Assembly (NCBI GenBank): GCA_029379385.1
Contig: CM055611.1
Span: 24,208,092 to 24,272,091, forward strand
Source of the DNA: Quillaja saponaria
Taxonomy: Eukaryota; Streptophyta; Magnoliopsida; Fabales; Quillajaceae
Reading direction: 5' to 3'
DNA length: 64,000 nt
How positions within the stretch are numbered: position 1 is the stretch's first letter; each line of letters starts with the position of its first letter. The translations under genes and the position numbers were made by a program. This document shows, one piece after another, positions 25,501 to 36,600 of the stretch. The notes beneath the pieces are model-generated. The model was not told the DNA's origin. It did no database searches and was given only the letters and a program-made list of their open reading frames with translations.

Positions 25501-27127
25501 TCAAACTCTTATCATCCTTATTCATTAAGTTTAGATACATGATCTCCAAATTCTTTTGTATGTGATACATTTCAGAACATTCTGTATCGCTCCTCAGGAA
25601 TTTGATCTATGTGGCCTAGAGTTCACACAGTGGAACATAGTGCTTAGTGCTTAGAGCCATAGACATACAATCATAAGGTAAAGATAAGAGACTTTAATAT
25701 TAATAAATATATTAACATTGCAGAAAAGAAATGAAGCATAGAAGAGCACATGAGTAACAGAATACTGCAACAGTGGTACAAAGGCATGGTGCAGTAAAGA
25801 CATTCTATGTTCACATGTAAAATTTAGATGTCAAAATGGAAGAATCACAGTAACTGCAAGAAATATGTGTTTTGGTTTAAGTGATGTGTCTCGTCGGTAA
25901 ATAAAATGGGTCAGACTGGAAGGGATCTGACCCAAGAGTCAAAACAGGCCAAATCTCCTATTATCCTGGAGAAACTACAACCTTTTGTAGTTGATTGTGC
26001 AACACCAATTCTAGACATATTTGAGTACCATTCCTTACCATATAACATAAGATTACTGTACTGAGAAAATAAATAACGACTATAATTGTCCAATGCTACT
26101 ATGAGTAAATCACCTGATTGTATCATTTGAGCCACCAAGGTTGTATCGATGGGCTATTTGCAGTGCTCCACCTATTTCATCTGGATAGATGGAATTATCT
26201 AGAGCTCGTAATTCAATTGCTGAAATGTTCCGGTGTTGGTGTTTATGAGACACAAATGTACAGTATCAGTTGAAGAAGTATAAATCATCTCTTTCTCTGT
26301 GGTTGTTTCCTGCACTTTAGTCCAGTAATTAACACCAATATACAAGTCAAATTTTGGGGGTTGACCCAAAGCATCATAATTTCCAGAGGGAAGACAGCTC
26401 TGACAAGATACTGAATGTTTCTTCCTTGCCCTGGCTTAAGGGTGTAACAGTTTTTGTGTCCTTCTGGAAAATATCTCAAAGTCCTGAGCTCAATCCGAAC
26501 ACCTGGATAGATAAACTAGGAGGATATTGGCATGTTGATACCAGAATCTGTAAATCCTATGTCTGTCTGGTAATATATCCCAGCTTCATTGTAGTGACTT
26601 TCATTAGCTCCACAGTTTATGCTAATAAATCCTTGAAAATATTAGTTTAGAGAGACGAGTCAGTACTAGTATAATATCCTCATACTCATTTCCAGTGGGT
26701 GTTTTCTTCAACATCCAACAACTTTATGCTTGATCAGAATAACAAATGGACTAAAAAATAAAGATAGCAAGAGTCATGCAAGTTACAATTTATATTAATT
26801 TCAATAGTCTGTTTTTCGATTTTCAACAGCATTATGCAATTCTCTACATTACAAACTTTATAACTAGCACTATAAATTACTTAATAAAGAACTCTCCTCA
26901 ATCATTCTTCACCTAAATAAGAATAAAAATAAGCAGTACTAATGTTATTATCTATTGGGTTAAAGGCAAAAAAGAAGCTTTCTTCAATAATACTGACCAG
27001 GATTATCGGAGGGAAGATTCCCAGAATCATGTTCATTGTGCTTAATATTTGTGGCAAAGGCAGTGATGGCAAACATAAATATGAACAACATTCTCGAAGG
27101 AAAAACCATTTCTCCATTACCATCCAT
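22555..27127 (-). pseudogene. Receptor kinase C: ectodomain-only malectin-LRR receptor pseudogene
   Basis: Exons match receptor D one for one: signal 26998-27127 (MDGNGEMVFP), malectin about 26120-26635 and 24340-24805, GDPC exon about 23692-23825, LRR exons about 23067-23138 and 22555-22626. Lesions: TAG after NMPISS in the first malectin exon, a lost base at RAVF, a small deletion after INTN-TGT, two single-base losses in the second malectin exon (AAGTGTTGG and CTGAGTAC), and an acceptor AG changed to TG before the last LRR exon. The transmembrane and kinase exons are absent; homology ends in the intron at about 22528, where peptide-gene sequence begins. Confidence 0.87.
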
Positions 27128-28890
27128 GATGTCTTCCTCTTTACATTGACATCAAACCTAAAAATAAGCAACAGCATTGGCATTTCCATGGTCAACTTCC
27201 TTAACCCCAACAAACTGGAACTCTCAGTGAAAGCTACAGAATTCATTAACTAAATCCAGTATTCTGACTTCTGAGTTTTTGAACTCACACTGTAACAGAG
27301 TGACGAAAAAGGTGAGATATTAAAATGTCCTCAAGCATTCATCTTTTACTGCTAATCGTTGAGGAAATAAATAGAAAACGCCATCTCTTTCTTTCCCTGA
27401 GCTTTCTCACTCTAGAGTCAAACTATACTAGATGTATTGGATTTGTTCCATTAAAAAAAAAGTGAAATAAAAAATAAAAATGAAGTAATTTAATATAAAA
27501 AAATGCATTCTTGCTATGAATATTGGAAAGGGTACTATCTATAAAAGAAATATTAAAATAAAATTTAAGTCACTCATCTAATAAGGTCTTGTTTTTTCTT
27601 GGAACAGAATATTTAAGGAAAGGTGAGCTATCTTATGTACATCTCATTAGTTAATTGTCAAGGTGTAAATCGAGTTTAACTTTTTTTTTTTTTTTAAACT
27701 AGCTAATGTTGAGATTTATTTTGAGTTTGTTTTGTAGAATGAGTCAAGTTTAATTTTTTCAAAATTCGACTTATAAGCTCGTGAACTGGCTAGTTTAATA
27801 TATATATATATATATATATACCAACCTTATAAAAATTATAATTTGTTTCGGTAGTAATTTGCTAAACAGTTATTTAATAGGTCTTCTGGTTGAGAGACCA
27901 TCGTCGTAAAGTTTTCATAATTCATAAAATATGAGTAAATTTTGAGAGATTTATACAGTCATCTCCTTTTATAAAAATTATATCTTTAACCCATAAGGTA
28001 TGAATGAATTTTTAGAGATAAGCTCATATTTGTACTTTTATTTTAGATGAATAAATTATTTGTGTTGAAATAAAATTGTAAAGATAAAGTTGATTAATAA
28101 AATACTTTACTTTTAAAAATAATGACTATATTAATTATTTCTCTATGAACTTGGGACATTAGAACATTATGTTACTTAATAGAGTTCTAAATTTTTTTAT
28201 TAAAACATAGACTTATCATCTTTTTTATTTTTGAACATGATATATAAGATGGGGAATTTTTTTGAGACACCCCTCACATTTTCTTTGATTTTTTTGACTG
28301 GCGGATGCAAATTAATTTGTTGACTTATCCGATATCCACGAGGTACCTGTTATCTCAAATCCAGCCGTCCATTTTCATTAGTCTTTTTGGAAGAAAAGTC
28401 AACTGGGTCAAATATGGTCATACAGTTGACTTTTATGATTTGTTATCACAAACTTGTTAAAAAAGTATTTTTCTAAAATTGAAGTCCTGGTTTCAATTTA
28501 TTTTTTATACATCCCAATTTTTAATTTAGCTTGAAATTGCATTTTCCCAAGTCAAAAGAAAGCACTTCATTGTAATGTATAGGAGCAACTCATATACATT
28601 GAAAAATATTTAAACCTACTTTTATTAAATATAATAAATAAATATTTGTAAACCCAACTAACAGTCTGATGCACGCTAATAAATATATATAAATTCAGAG
28701 AAGAAAGTCTTGACACATTACAATTACAAATTTACAGTGAAGGGACTTCACTTTAAATTTACCACAATTAAGTGGTAAAAACAGAAAGAAATAACTCAAA
28801 ACTCGTCTTATTCACGGCCCATTATCAATCATGGAGTATGATAATTAAGAGGCTAAGATTCAATAGGAGAAGTACACAGCCCAGTATCAA
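27128..28890. other. Intergenic upstream of receptor C
   Basis: No gene is seen. It contains an A/T-rich stretch, a (TA)n microsatellite at about 27800-27820 and several T/A homopolymers. The last part (from about 28690) is the 3' flank of the downstream peptide gene. Confidence 0.55.
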
Positions 28891-28945
28891 TCACGGAGTG
28901 TGATAATTAAGAGGTTGAGTTTCAATAGGAGAAGCACAACACTTG
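28820..28945. repeat. 62-bp tandem duplication at the end of peptide gene copy 2
   Basis: The motif ATCAATCAYGGAGTRTGATA recurs with a 62-bp step (28824 and 28886). It continues into TTAAGAGG and TTCAATAGGAGAAG, so the 3' end of the coding exon has been duplicated into the 3' UTR. The copy nearer the gene contains the functional stop. Confidence 0.85.
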
Positions 28946-29292
28946 CAACAAGAGCCTGGAGGTGGAGGTGTGCAGCATACACAAGCAGGGCATATGGGTC
29001 TCTCAACTGCAAGGCACAAAAGTTGAGGTCAACATCTAATTAACAGCAAAATTTAAGATTAAAGAAATACTCTGTGTATGGAGAAAATTGCTTTTATACA
29101 CGAGCATCACCTAATAAGATATAAATTTAAAAATATATTAGCAGAATTTTATGCAAATAGCAACACCGAAATTAATTGATGATGGGCTTAATTACCTATA
29201 GGAGGACGGGCTGCATCAGATGGTTTTTGGGAGAAAACCATGGCAAAGATGAAAAGGGCTACCAAGGTATACCTCAAAGAGTTGTTTGCCAT
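28891..29292 (-). CDS. Small secreted cysteine-rich peptide (copy 2)
   Basis: Two exons, 29196-29292 and 28891-29006, spliced GT-AG in phase 1, give 70 residues. The N-terminus (MANNSLRYTLVALFIFAMVF) is a clear signal peptide; a short spacer, SQKPSDAARPPIVER, follows. The mature core PICPACVCCTPPPPGSCCKC continues to C-ASPIETQ. The eight cysteines are spaced C-x2-C-x-CC-x7-CC-x-CC. I do not recognise a named family; the exon structure and signal peptide point to an apoplastic peptide, with four disulphides or metal binding both possible. The start was chosen because it opens the signal peptide and is shared by copies 3 and 4. It lies about 1.3 kb downstream of receptor D, same strand. Confidence 0.83.
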
Positions 29293-29356
29293 TGCTTGCA
29301 GGAAAAGAGAATGCAATAGATTTGTTGAGATGATCAGAAATATGAATGTAATGGTA

Positions 29357-29364
29357 TATTTATA
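29357..29364 (-). promoter_or_regulatory. TATA box of peptide gene copy 2
   Basis: TATAAATA on the minus strand, 65 bp upstream of the ATG. The same element is found 65 and 68 bp upstream of copies 3 and 4. Confidence 0.65.
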
Positions 29365-30630
29365 CTGGTTTCAAGGGTCTTGCACCCTCAAACAATTTTA
29401 TACTATGGGCTTAAAGTACATGTTCCTTATGTGCCTTGCTATTTAAATTTGAAGTTTGAATTCCACTTTGTAATTAATTAATAATGCAGATAGTCTTGGT
29501 TGAAAAAATGAAACTTTGAACAGCATCTAATAGTTTTCTAAAGCACATTAGGGGCATTTGGATATTTGTTTCTTGTGAAGTTAGGAATTCTACACATGCA
29601 GTTGAAATTTAAAATATTTTCCTTTCAAAGTTCATCTTCCTCCAGTTTTGTGTGTCACAGTATTATAACTTTCTCGTTTAACTGCCTTTCTGAAATACTG
29701 TGTGTTAAGCTGTTGGAAACAGACTGAAATGATTTAAATTATTAGTGGGCAATGTGAATGAAATATTTCACGGAAAGATCTTATTGATAAGCAATCTGAA
29801 TAAAATATTCCATCCAAGATTGATAGACAATTAATTACCCAAGTACATGTAATATATCAACATCAATAGCCCAAACTATTGCTTAACATTTTAAGAAAAA
29901 TAAAAAAAGAAGATAGTTTCTAGGTAGCAAGGAAATTTCTCTATCAAACAAAATTATTACAAGTGAGTTTGCCATAAATTTTCTTGGATTATTCAAAATA
30001 TAAAGTGGTTTTTTTTTTTTTTTTAAATCGATACTATGTGCATAGAGGAGTTTACTCTTTTGATAAAGCACTAGCTATGTCTGCTCACAACAATAATCAA
30101 TTCTTCATAAATGGAACTAAAGTAATGCGGAGATTATCAATATATAAATGACAATTCTGCTTTAATTGATCAACTCGTAATAATAAATTATTAAAAAAAA
30201 AAATGACAAGTTGACAAGTGAGACAATTATATGTATTTGGTCGAACGTATGCAATGTGAAAACGTGGACGCAATGTGAACTCAAAACTCAACACTCAACA
30301 CTCAACACTCAACACTCAACACTCAACACTCAACAGCCTAGGCCATGGGGCTTAGTGTTGGGGAGGGAAAGTGGGTTACATACAAGTTCCCATTGACAGA
30401 TTCTATTCAATATTTGGGGGGCTCTTGAGAAAGAGGCAACATGTAGGACTTGACCAAAATCTCTTGACAAAGCAGAAAAATAGTGTCAATATCTCTTGTA
30501 ACAACAAAGCAGAATGAAACACATCCACAAATATTTTCTAAGCAAGATACACCAACTGACTTGTAACAAGAAGAACATTACCATCTTCCAATAAGCAAGC
30601 CACTATGGATTTGTCAATATCTCTCTGGCC
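29365..30630. other. Intergenic between peptide copy 2 and receptor D
   Basis: No gene is seen. 29840-30630 duplicates 19200-19890. It contains a poly-T tract near 30007-30025 and the ACTCAAC minisatellite listed separately. Confidence 0.6.
30283..30337. repeat. 7-bp minisatellite (ACTCAAC)n
   Basis: About seven consecutive copies of ACTCAAC. The paralogous position near 19540-19550 has a single copy (GAACTCAACAGCC), so the array expanded after the duplication. Confidence 0.9.
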
Positions 30631-33600
30631 TCAACGTGGACTCAATACTGATGAACAGTTTGAACAAATCTCATCATTCTCAATTATATTTTCTAAAGCT
30701 AACTCTATTTTCAAACACTCCTTTAATTCACTATATACAAGGCTTGCATTTGGCCTTTGGCTAGCAGCTGAATGTACGCATGCCATTGCTATCTCTATGG
30801 CTTTCCCGGCAGAAGAAATGTTATAACTTCCTTGGATTCTAGGATCAACTATGCTTCCAATATCCATTCTCCCAAAATTAGGAGTTACCCATTGAATTAT
30901 GTGAATTGGAGCAGGCTCTTGATCTCTTATAATTGCTGACCGCCCAGTTATCATCTCCAACAAGACAACCCCAAAGCTATAAATGTCACTTTCTCTATTT
31001 AGCTTCTTTGTTTTATAATACCTAAAAAGAAAATGTTTGTGATTATGCCAACCAAAGTTGATTCTGAATGAGTAAAAGTACTTAACTTTTATGGACGTAC
31101 TGATGATTTAAATAATCAACCGTACTAAGTGTCAGTACTCACTGAGGATCAAGGTAACCAAATGTGCCCTTGGGGTCAGTTAAAACATGAGTGCAACTTT
31201 CAGCTTCCAAAGCTTTAGAAAGCCCGAAATCCGATATCTTGGCTTGTAAGTTTTTATCTAATAAGATATTTGAAGTCTTTATATCTCTGTGGATTATCGA
31301 TGGCTTACAGCCATTATGCAAGTAATCCAATCCTGCAGATTTAATCCCCATCATTTAAAGTATAACAGCATTAACCATAAAAATGGTAAGAAATAGTTTG
31401 GATAAAATTTGATATTTCCAACCTCTAGCAGCATCTATTGCAACTTTAAGTCTTCTTATCCAAGTCAGAACATTGTTGCAATCTGCATCCATATTACCAG
31501 TCTACCTATAAATAGAGTGCTAATTTGCAAGGAAATGAGTTCTAAATGAAACAAATGTACACTGAAAGAAGTTGCAAAATATTATTGAGATATAATATTG
31601 AAGGCCAATACTTTTATTCCAAACAAAGAACCTAAATATGGCCATTACCAAATGATAAATGTTGTTCCAAAGTTCCATTTTCCATGTACTCATAAAGAAG
31701 TGCCATGTTGTCACCTTCATTACAGTACCCGATAAGAGAAAGTAAGTTTTTATGATGAACTCTCAACATTGATTTCACCTGCATTTTGACTTGATAAATG
31801 AAAACTCAAGAAACAGATAGTAGCACCTTATGCATGGTTATTGCAATATTAATTTTAAAACAGTTTCCAATTGAAAATGTATGCACCTCGTTCTGAAATT
31901 CCTGAGAGCCTTGCCTTGATGATGAAGAAAGCAACTTGACAGCAACTTGGAAGTCATCTTTCAGAGTGCCTTGGTAGACTTTTCCAAATCCTCCTTCTCC
32001 AACGAGTGATGAAAAGTTATCTGTAATTTTTACAATCTCGGAATATTTAAAACTTTGACCTTTAAACTTCAATGACCGCCCTCCATTGTACTTGAAAACA
32101 GTTTCTGCAGAAAAAAGAAAAAAAAAAAAAAAAGATAGAAGTTGCAAAGAGAAAAAGTAAATGTAGGTGCTTTGAGAATTAGAAGGAGAGGTGAAAAAGG
32201 ATCTGTTTTAATTAGAAACAATTAACAGAGTATTTGTGGTGTGCGTTTGTTTGTGCCCTTCTCTCCTAAATTACTATGTTTTTGTCTAATTCTCAGAAAA
32301 TGATTAGTTTCCATGGATCCAATAAGATCTATTCTCTTGTAAAGTTAGTAGTAGTTGTTAGTAAGTGCATGTAGGTCTCTGATTTGTAAATTCTGTTTCG
32401 TTTTCTTTCTCTGATAAAGGAGGATAAGCAAGGCTTCGATTCAAACTGAAATGAGATTTCATATGCAAACCACTTTGACTTGTTTCCCTAATCAGTGGCA
32501 CTGAAGAAACCTAATATATCATAAATTCAGAATTCAGTTGCCTAGCCATATGTCCAGGAATTAGTGATGCATAATTAAATGGTTGAGATAAGTTAAGATG
32601 CAGTATAGAAGTTTAAGATGCATGCAACTTTGTGTGATGATGTTTCAAATTTGGCACTTGACATTGGAGAGAGTGAACTGATGCCCCAAGGAATATGTTA
32701 GTATATTTCTGTTCAAGCTGATATTGCTAGGATTTATGTTCACCATGGGATTTCTGGTTTAGGAATGCTTTTGGTTCCTTTTATAGATATATTTCTGTTC
32801 TGTAAAGATTAAAGAAATAATTACAATATATGTAGAAGGGTGGAAGGTTTATTTTGGCCAGAGTGTCTGATTGTCTTCCAATACACTGTATTACTGTTTG
32901 TCTTTCACTATGGGTAGTAGACTATTAATTAAGCTTCAGAATTACTTCTCCTGTGGTTTCAGCAATGAATTCCATTATAACGAAGATAAGTGGAAAGAGT
33001 TTGCAACTTTGCATGCTACATCTGGTTAGATGTTTTCAGTATGGGTGTGTACCAGTCGGTTCGGTCCCGGTATTGACAAATTTTTTGAATCGAAAAATTT
33101 TTGGGTAGTAAAATTTCAAAACCAAAAATAAGCATTACCGGAAAGTATCCTAACTGAAAAATATGATTGGTTCAGTTCGGGTATTATATTACCCGAAATT
33201 TATTAATATTTCTCTAAAATTAATTTAAAAATTATATTTTTTTTGTTTGAATATCATATTTTTAAAATTAATCAATTACTATAAAAGAAAAATACAAAAA
33301 ACATAATATATCAACATATTCAACACAAATAAAAATAAAATTATAAGTTAACACAATAATATATTAAAAATAACAAATTCTTTAAAAAATATACTATATA
33401 ATTTAGTTATTTTGATTTTCGAGTAACCACGGGTACCCATAAATATTCAATCTCACTAACCGTAACTGAACCGAAAATATCAGGTATTAAATTTAATTAC
33501 CTGAAACCAAACCGAATTACAGGTTCAGTTCGGGTATTCAATTATCTCAGGTTCTTTACACAGCCCTAGTTTTTAGTGTATAGGAGTTTTAACTAGCCAA

Positions 33601-36600
33601 CTCCTTTGGAATTGGTCATGGAGATATATACCACACAGAGAAAAAGACCCTAGAGAAGGTTGGTAGAAACTACAGAGGTTCATCTATTTGACTTGTATTC
33701 GGGTGAGGGAGCATAGTGGATGGGATTTGCGAGAAGAACTGATCAAGAGCTGGACCTCGTAAATGATTTGTTTGTAAGGTGCAAAAGTTAAAAGTGATGG
33801 AGATGATGAGATTTTTTGGGAGTTACATTAGTACGATTTTTATTGTAGCCATTTGGGACAGCTAAAGCTTTGCCAAGCACCTTTTTCCATGGAAGGTTTG
33901 GGGGACAAGGCCTCCTCCAAGAGAGGTTTAATCTTTACTGGGAGACGATGCTTACTAAAAATCATCTTTTGCATTGGTGGGAAGAGCTGAATCTGAAGAT
34001 ATCAATAAGGCCATTTGTCTGTGTTTCCTTTATTTCAAAAACTTTTTTGGAGAACTTAGCATGTTATAATCAAGTGTAAATGATTCTCTGGACAACCTAT
34101 AGTTTTTGAATAGAACTCAGTAGAATCCTGGATTAGTGCATGGAAGTCAGTTACCTCCCTTTTTGCTTCTTTTATGAGTCCAGATGATTGCTAGAGCAAG
34201 TAGAATTATCAAGACCAAAACTGTTACCGTTGATGGAACAGCTATGATAACAACCTTCCTCCTGATCTTCCCATTGCATGATCCCATCAAACAAAGTTCA
34301 GGATATTTGTCCAACCTGACATGAAGCAGGTCAATGTAAATTCGCACATGACTGATGATAGTTCCACTTTGCACCGTGTGAACCGAATAAGCTTTCATCA
34401 ATATATACAAATGAGGATCAGAAAAGGTGTACTTTACATAAATTCATTAGAATAACAACAAAGAAGCCTTAATCCCAAAACATTTCTTTTCTTTTTTTAA
34501 TTTTGGTAAAAGGAAACAATCAGTCACCTCTCCCAATCCCAAAGTACTTGGCAGAGGTATTTTTTGGTTCCTTCAACCTAACAATTATGCCTAAGATATT
34601 CCCTCTACACTACTAAAGTCCCTATCTGGGACTTGGGTTGTGACAAACTTCATTTAAGGCTTCACGCCCTTAAATAAGGAGATTCAAGTACACAATCAAA
34701 CCATGTATCGAAATCAATCTATTAGCTAGTGATGAATTCTAAATGACTCCCTTCCAGTTTAAAACTAGGGTCCCTAACTCAAAGTATAAGCCGGATGTAA
34801 TATTTAAGTTCCTTGGACAATATGGGACTTGTAACGTGACAAACTTCTTCATTTAAGCTTTCAAGTCCATGACGAGGGAGATCTAGATACACACGCGCTT
34901 TGACCCTCATAGCTTGTGTATCTAAATCAATCAACTTGACGTGAACCCCAAATTTTAATTTACTCCCTTACCACATTGGAGTGGAGTTGGATTAGCTCTG
35001 ATACCATATGTAAAACCATTCAGCCAAGATCTCATTAATCCCAAAGTGGGACTTGAGGCATGACATAAAAATTTACCACTAATTAGCAAGCAAAATGATT
35101 ACGAGTTATGAAATGGCTCTATAAAATGAATGCTTAGGTAGGGAAGATAATCATACTTCAAAATTAGTGATCCATTCTTAGACTTCTCGATGAGCAGATT
35201 TGGAACTGGACCTTGGATCTTATTCCCAGTTAAATTACTGCACAGAGAGCTTTACATAAATCACAATCCTACCTATAAGTTTGAAATAAATTAATATCAG
35301 AACTAAATAATAACTTACAGGATTCTTAAGGATTGCAATTGTGCCAAAGATTCTGGCACTGGTCCTGTCAAGTCATTGAAAGATAAATCCCTGAAACAAA
35401 AGAGAAAAGAAACAAATAAACTAAACACAAAAGGATTAAATAGATTATAAACAATTGTCCTTAAAATCTGACACTAGTAATGGCTCTCGCAAAGAACATT
35501 ATTCAAGTTGCATTCTGATATTGACCTGCACCTTGAAGCCCTTTGGGAAGGATAAGGATACTATTTGTCCTTAGCTGTGATCTTGACAATATATTCTCAG
35601 TTGTACTATTTGTGTACGAACTGTATAATGGAAACTATAAATAAAGATGATATCTTCTGCACTTACACAATCTCTTCTTTCCGATCACATACATACACGC
35701 ACCATATGAGTGCAGACATAGCTATATGCATGTGTAACATGTCAACGACTCCTAGAGTACATTCCACTTGCAGGAAGCATAGATTTTAAAAACTTAGTTA
35801 TGATACTTACAACACCTGTAATGATTTCATATTGGAGAACAAAGATGTAATGTTCCCTGCCAATCTTCTTGAGCTTAGGTTCCTGCATATAGTTTTTCAA
35901 TTAAAATGTTTATGCCATAATTTGAAATTCTGCAACTGCAATTTAAGGATATATTCATCAGCACTACATTCGATGGATCTGTTCTAAAGTCCAAGTAGCA
36001 ACTTGAACTTTAGAGACCAATGTTCAATAAATCCTGATCATTGATGAAGAAATAGTTGGTCAGGAATGCATATAAGGTTGGTTTGTCGGGCACATTAACT
36101 CTCTAAGTGAATGGCTAAATCCACATTTGGACTTGAACAACAAATCAATCCACAGCTGATTATCACAGAAGATTCCAATTTATTTTTAAAAGCCATCTTG
36201 CATTACATAAATAGTTCATCTAAAAGCTTAAGTCATCAAATAACCATCCAATTGTCTACTGTTACCAGTGAATCAAATGCTATGCTAATTGCTATGCCTT
36301 CATCTTTTTAAAACTGTTTTCACTTCAAATGCCATAAAAATCATGGAATTGTTAAACCTCGCATTGAGGGTTCACTCACAAAAAGATGATTCTTGTAAGT
36401 TGGTCATCGCTGCATCTAAGACCATTCCATGAGAAGTTAGCTGGAATGCATGGGTCCCCTTGCCAGTCTTCATTTATAGCGTATGTATGCTTGATGTCCA
36501 TGATAGCGTCAACTATAGTCATTCAAAAGTTATATATCATTGAGAACTCATATGAGGGGATGGAAATAGATTTGAATTGCAAAAATAAGGAAAAAGAAAA

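Noticed and set aside
27780..27825. (TA)n tract as an origin or regulatory site
   Set aside because: A plain microsatellite with no further structure.
29240..29446. Plus-strand frames over the peptide genes (MAKMKRATKVYLKEL and similar at 29240, 47837 and 48990)
   Set aside because: They are the antisense of the signal-peptide exon. The minus strand has a signal peptide, GT-AG intron, conserved cysteine core and TATA box; the plus frames run out in unconserved sequence.
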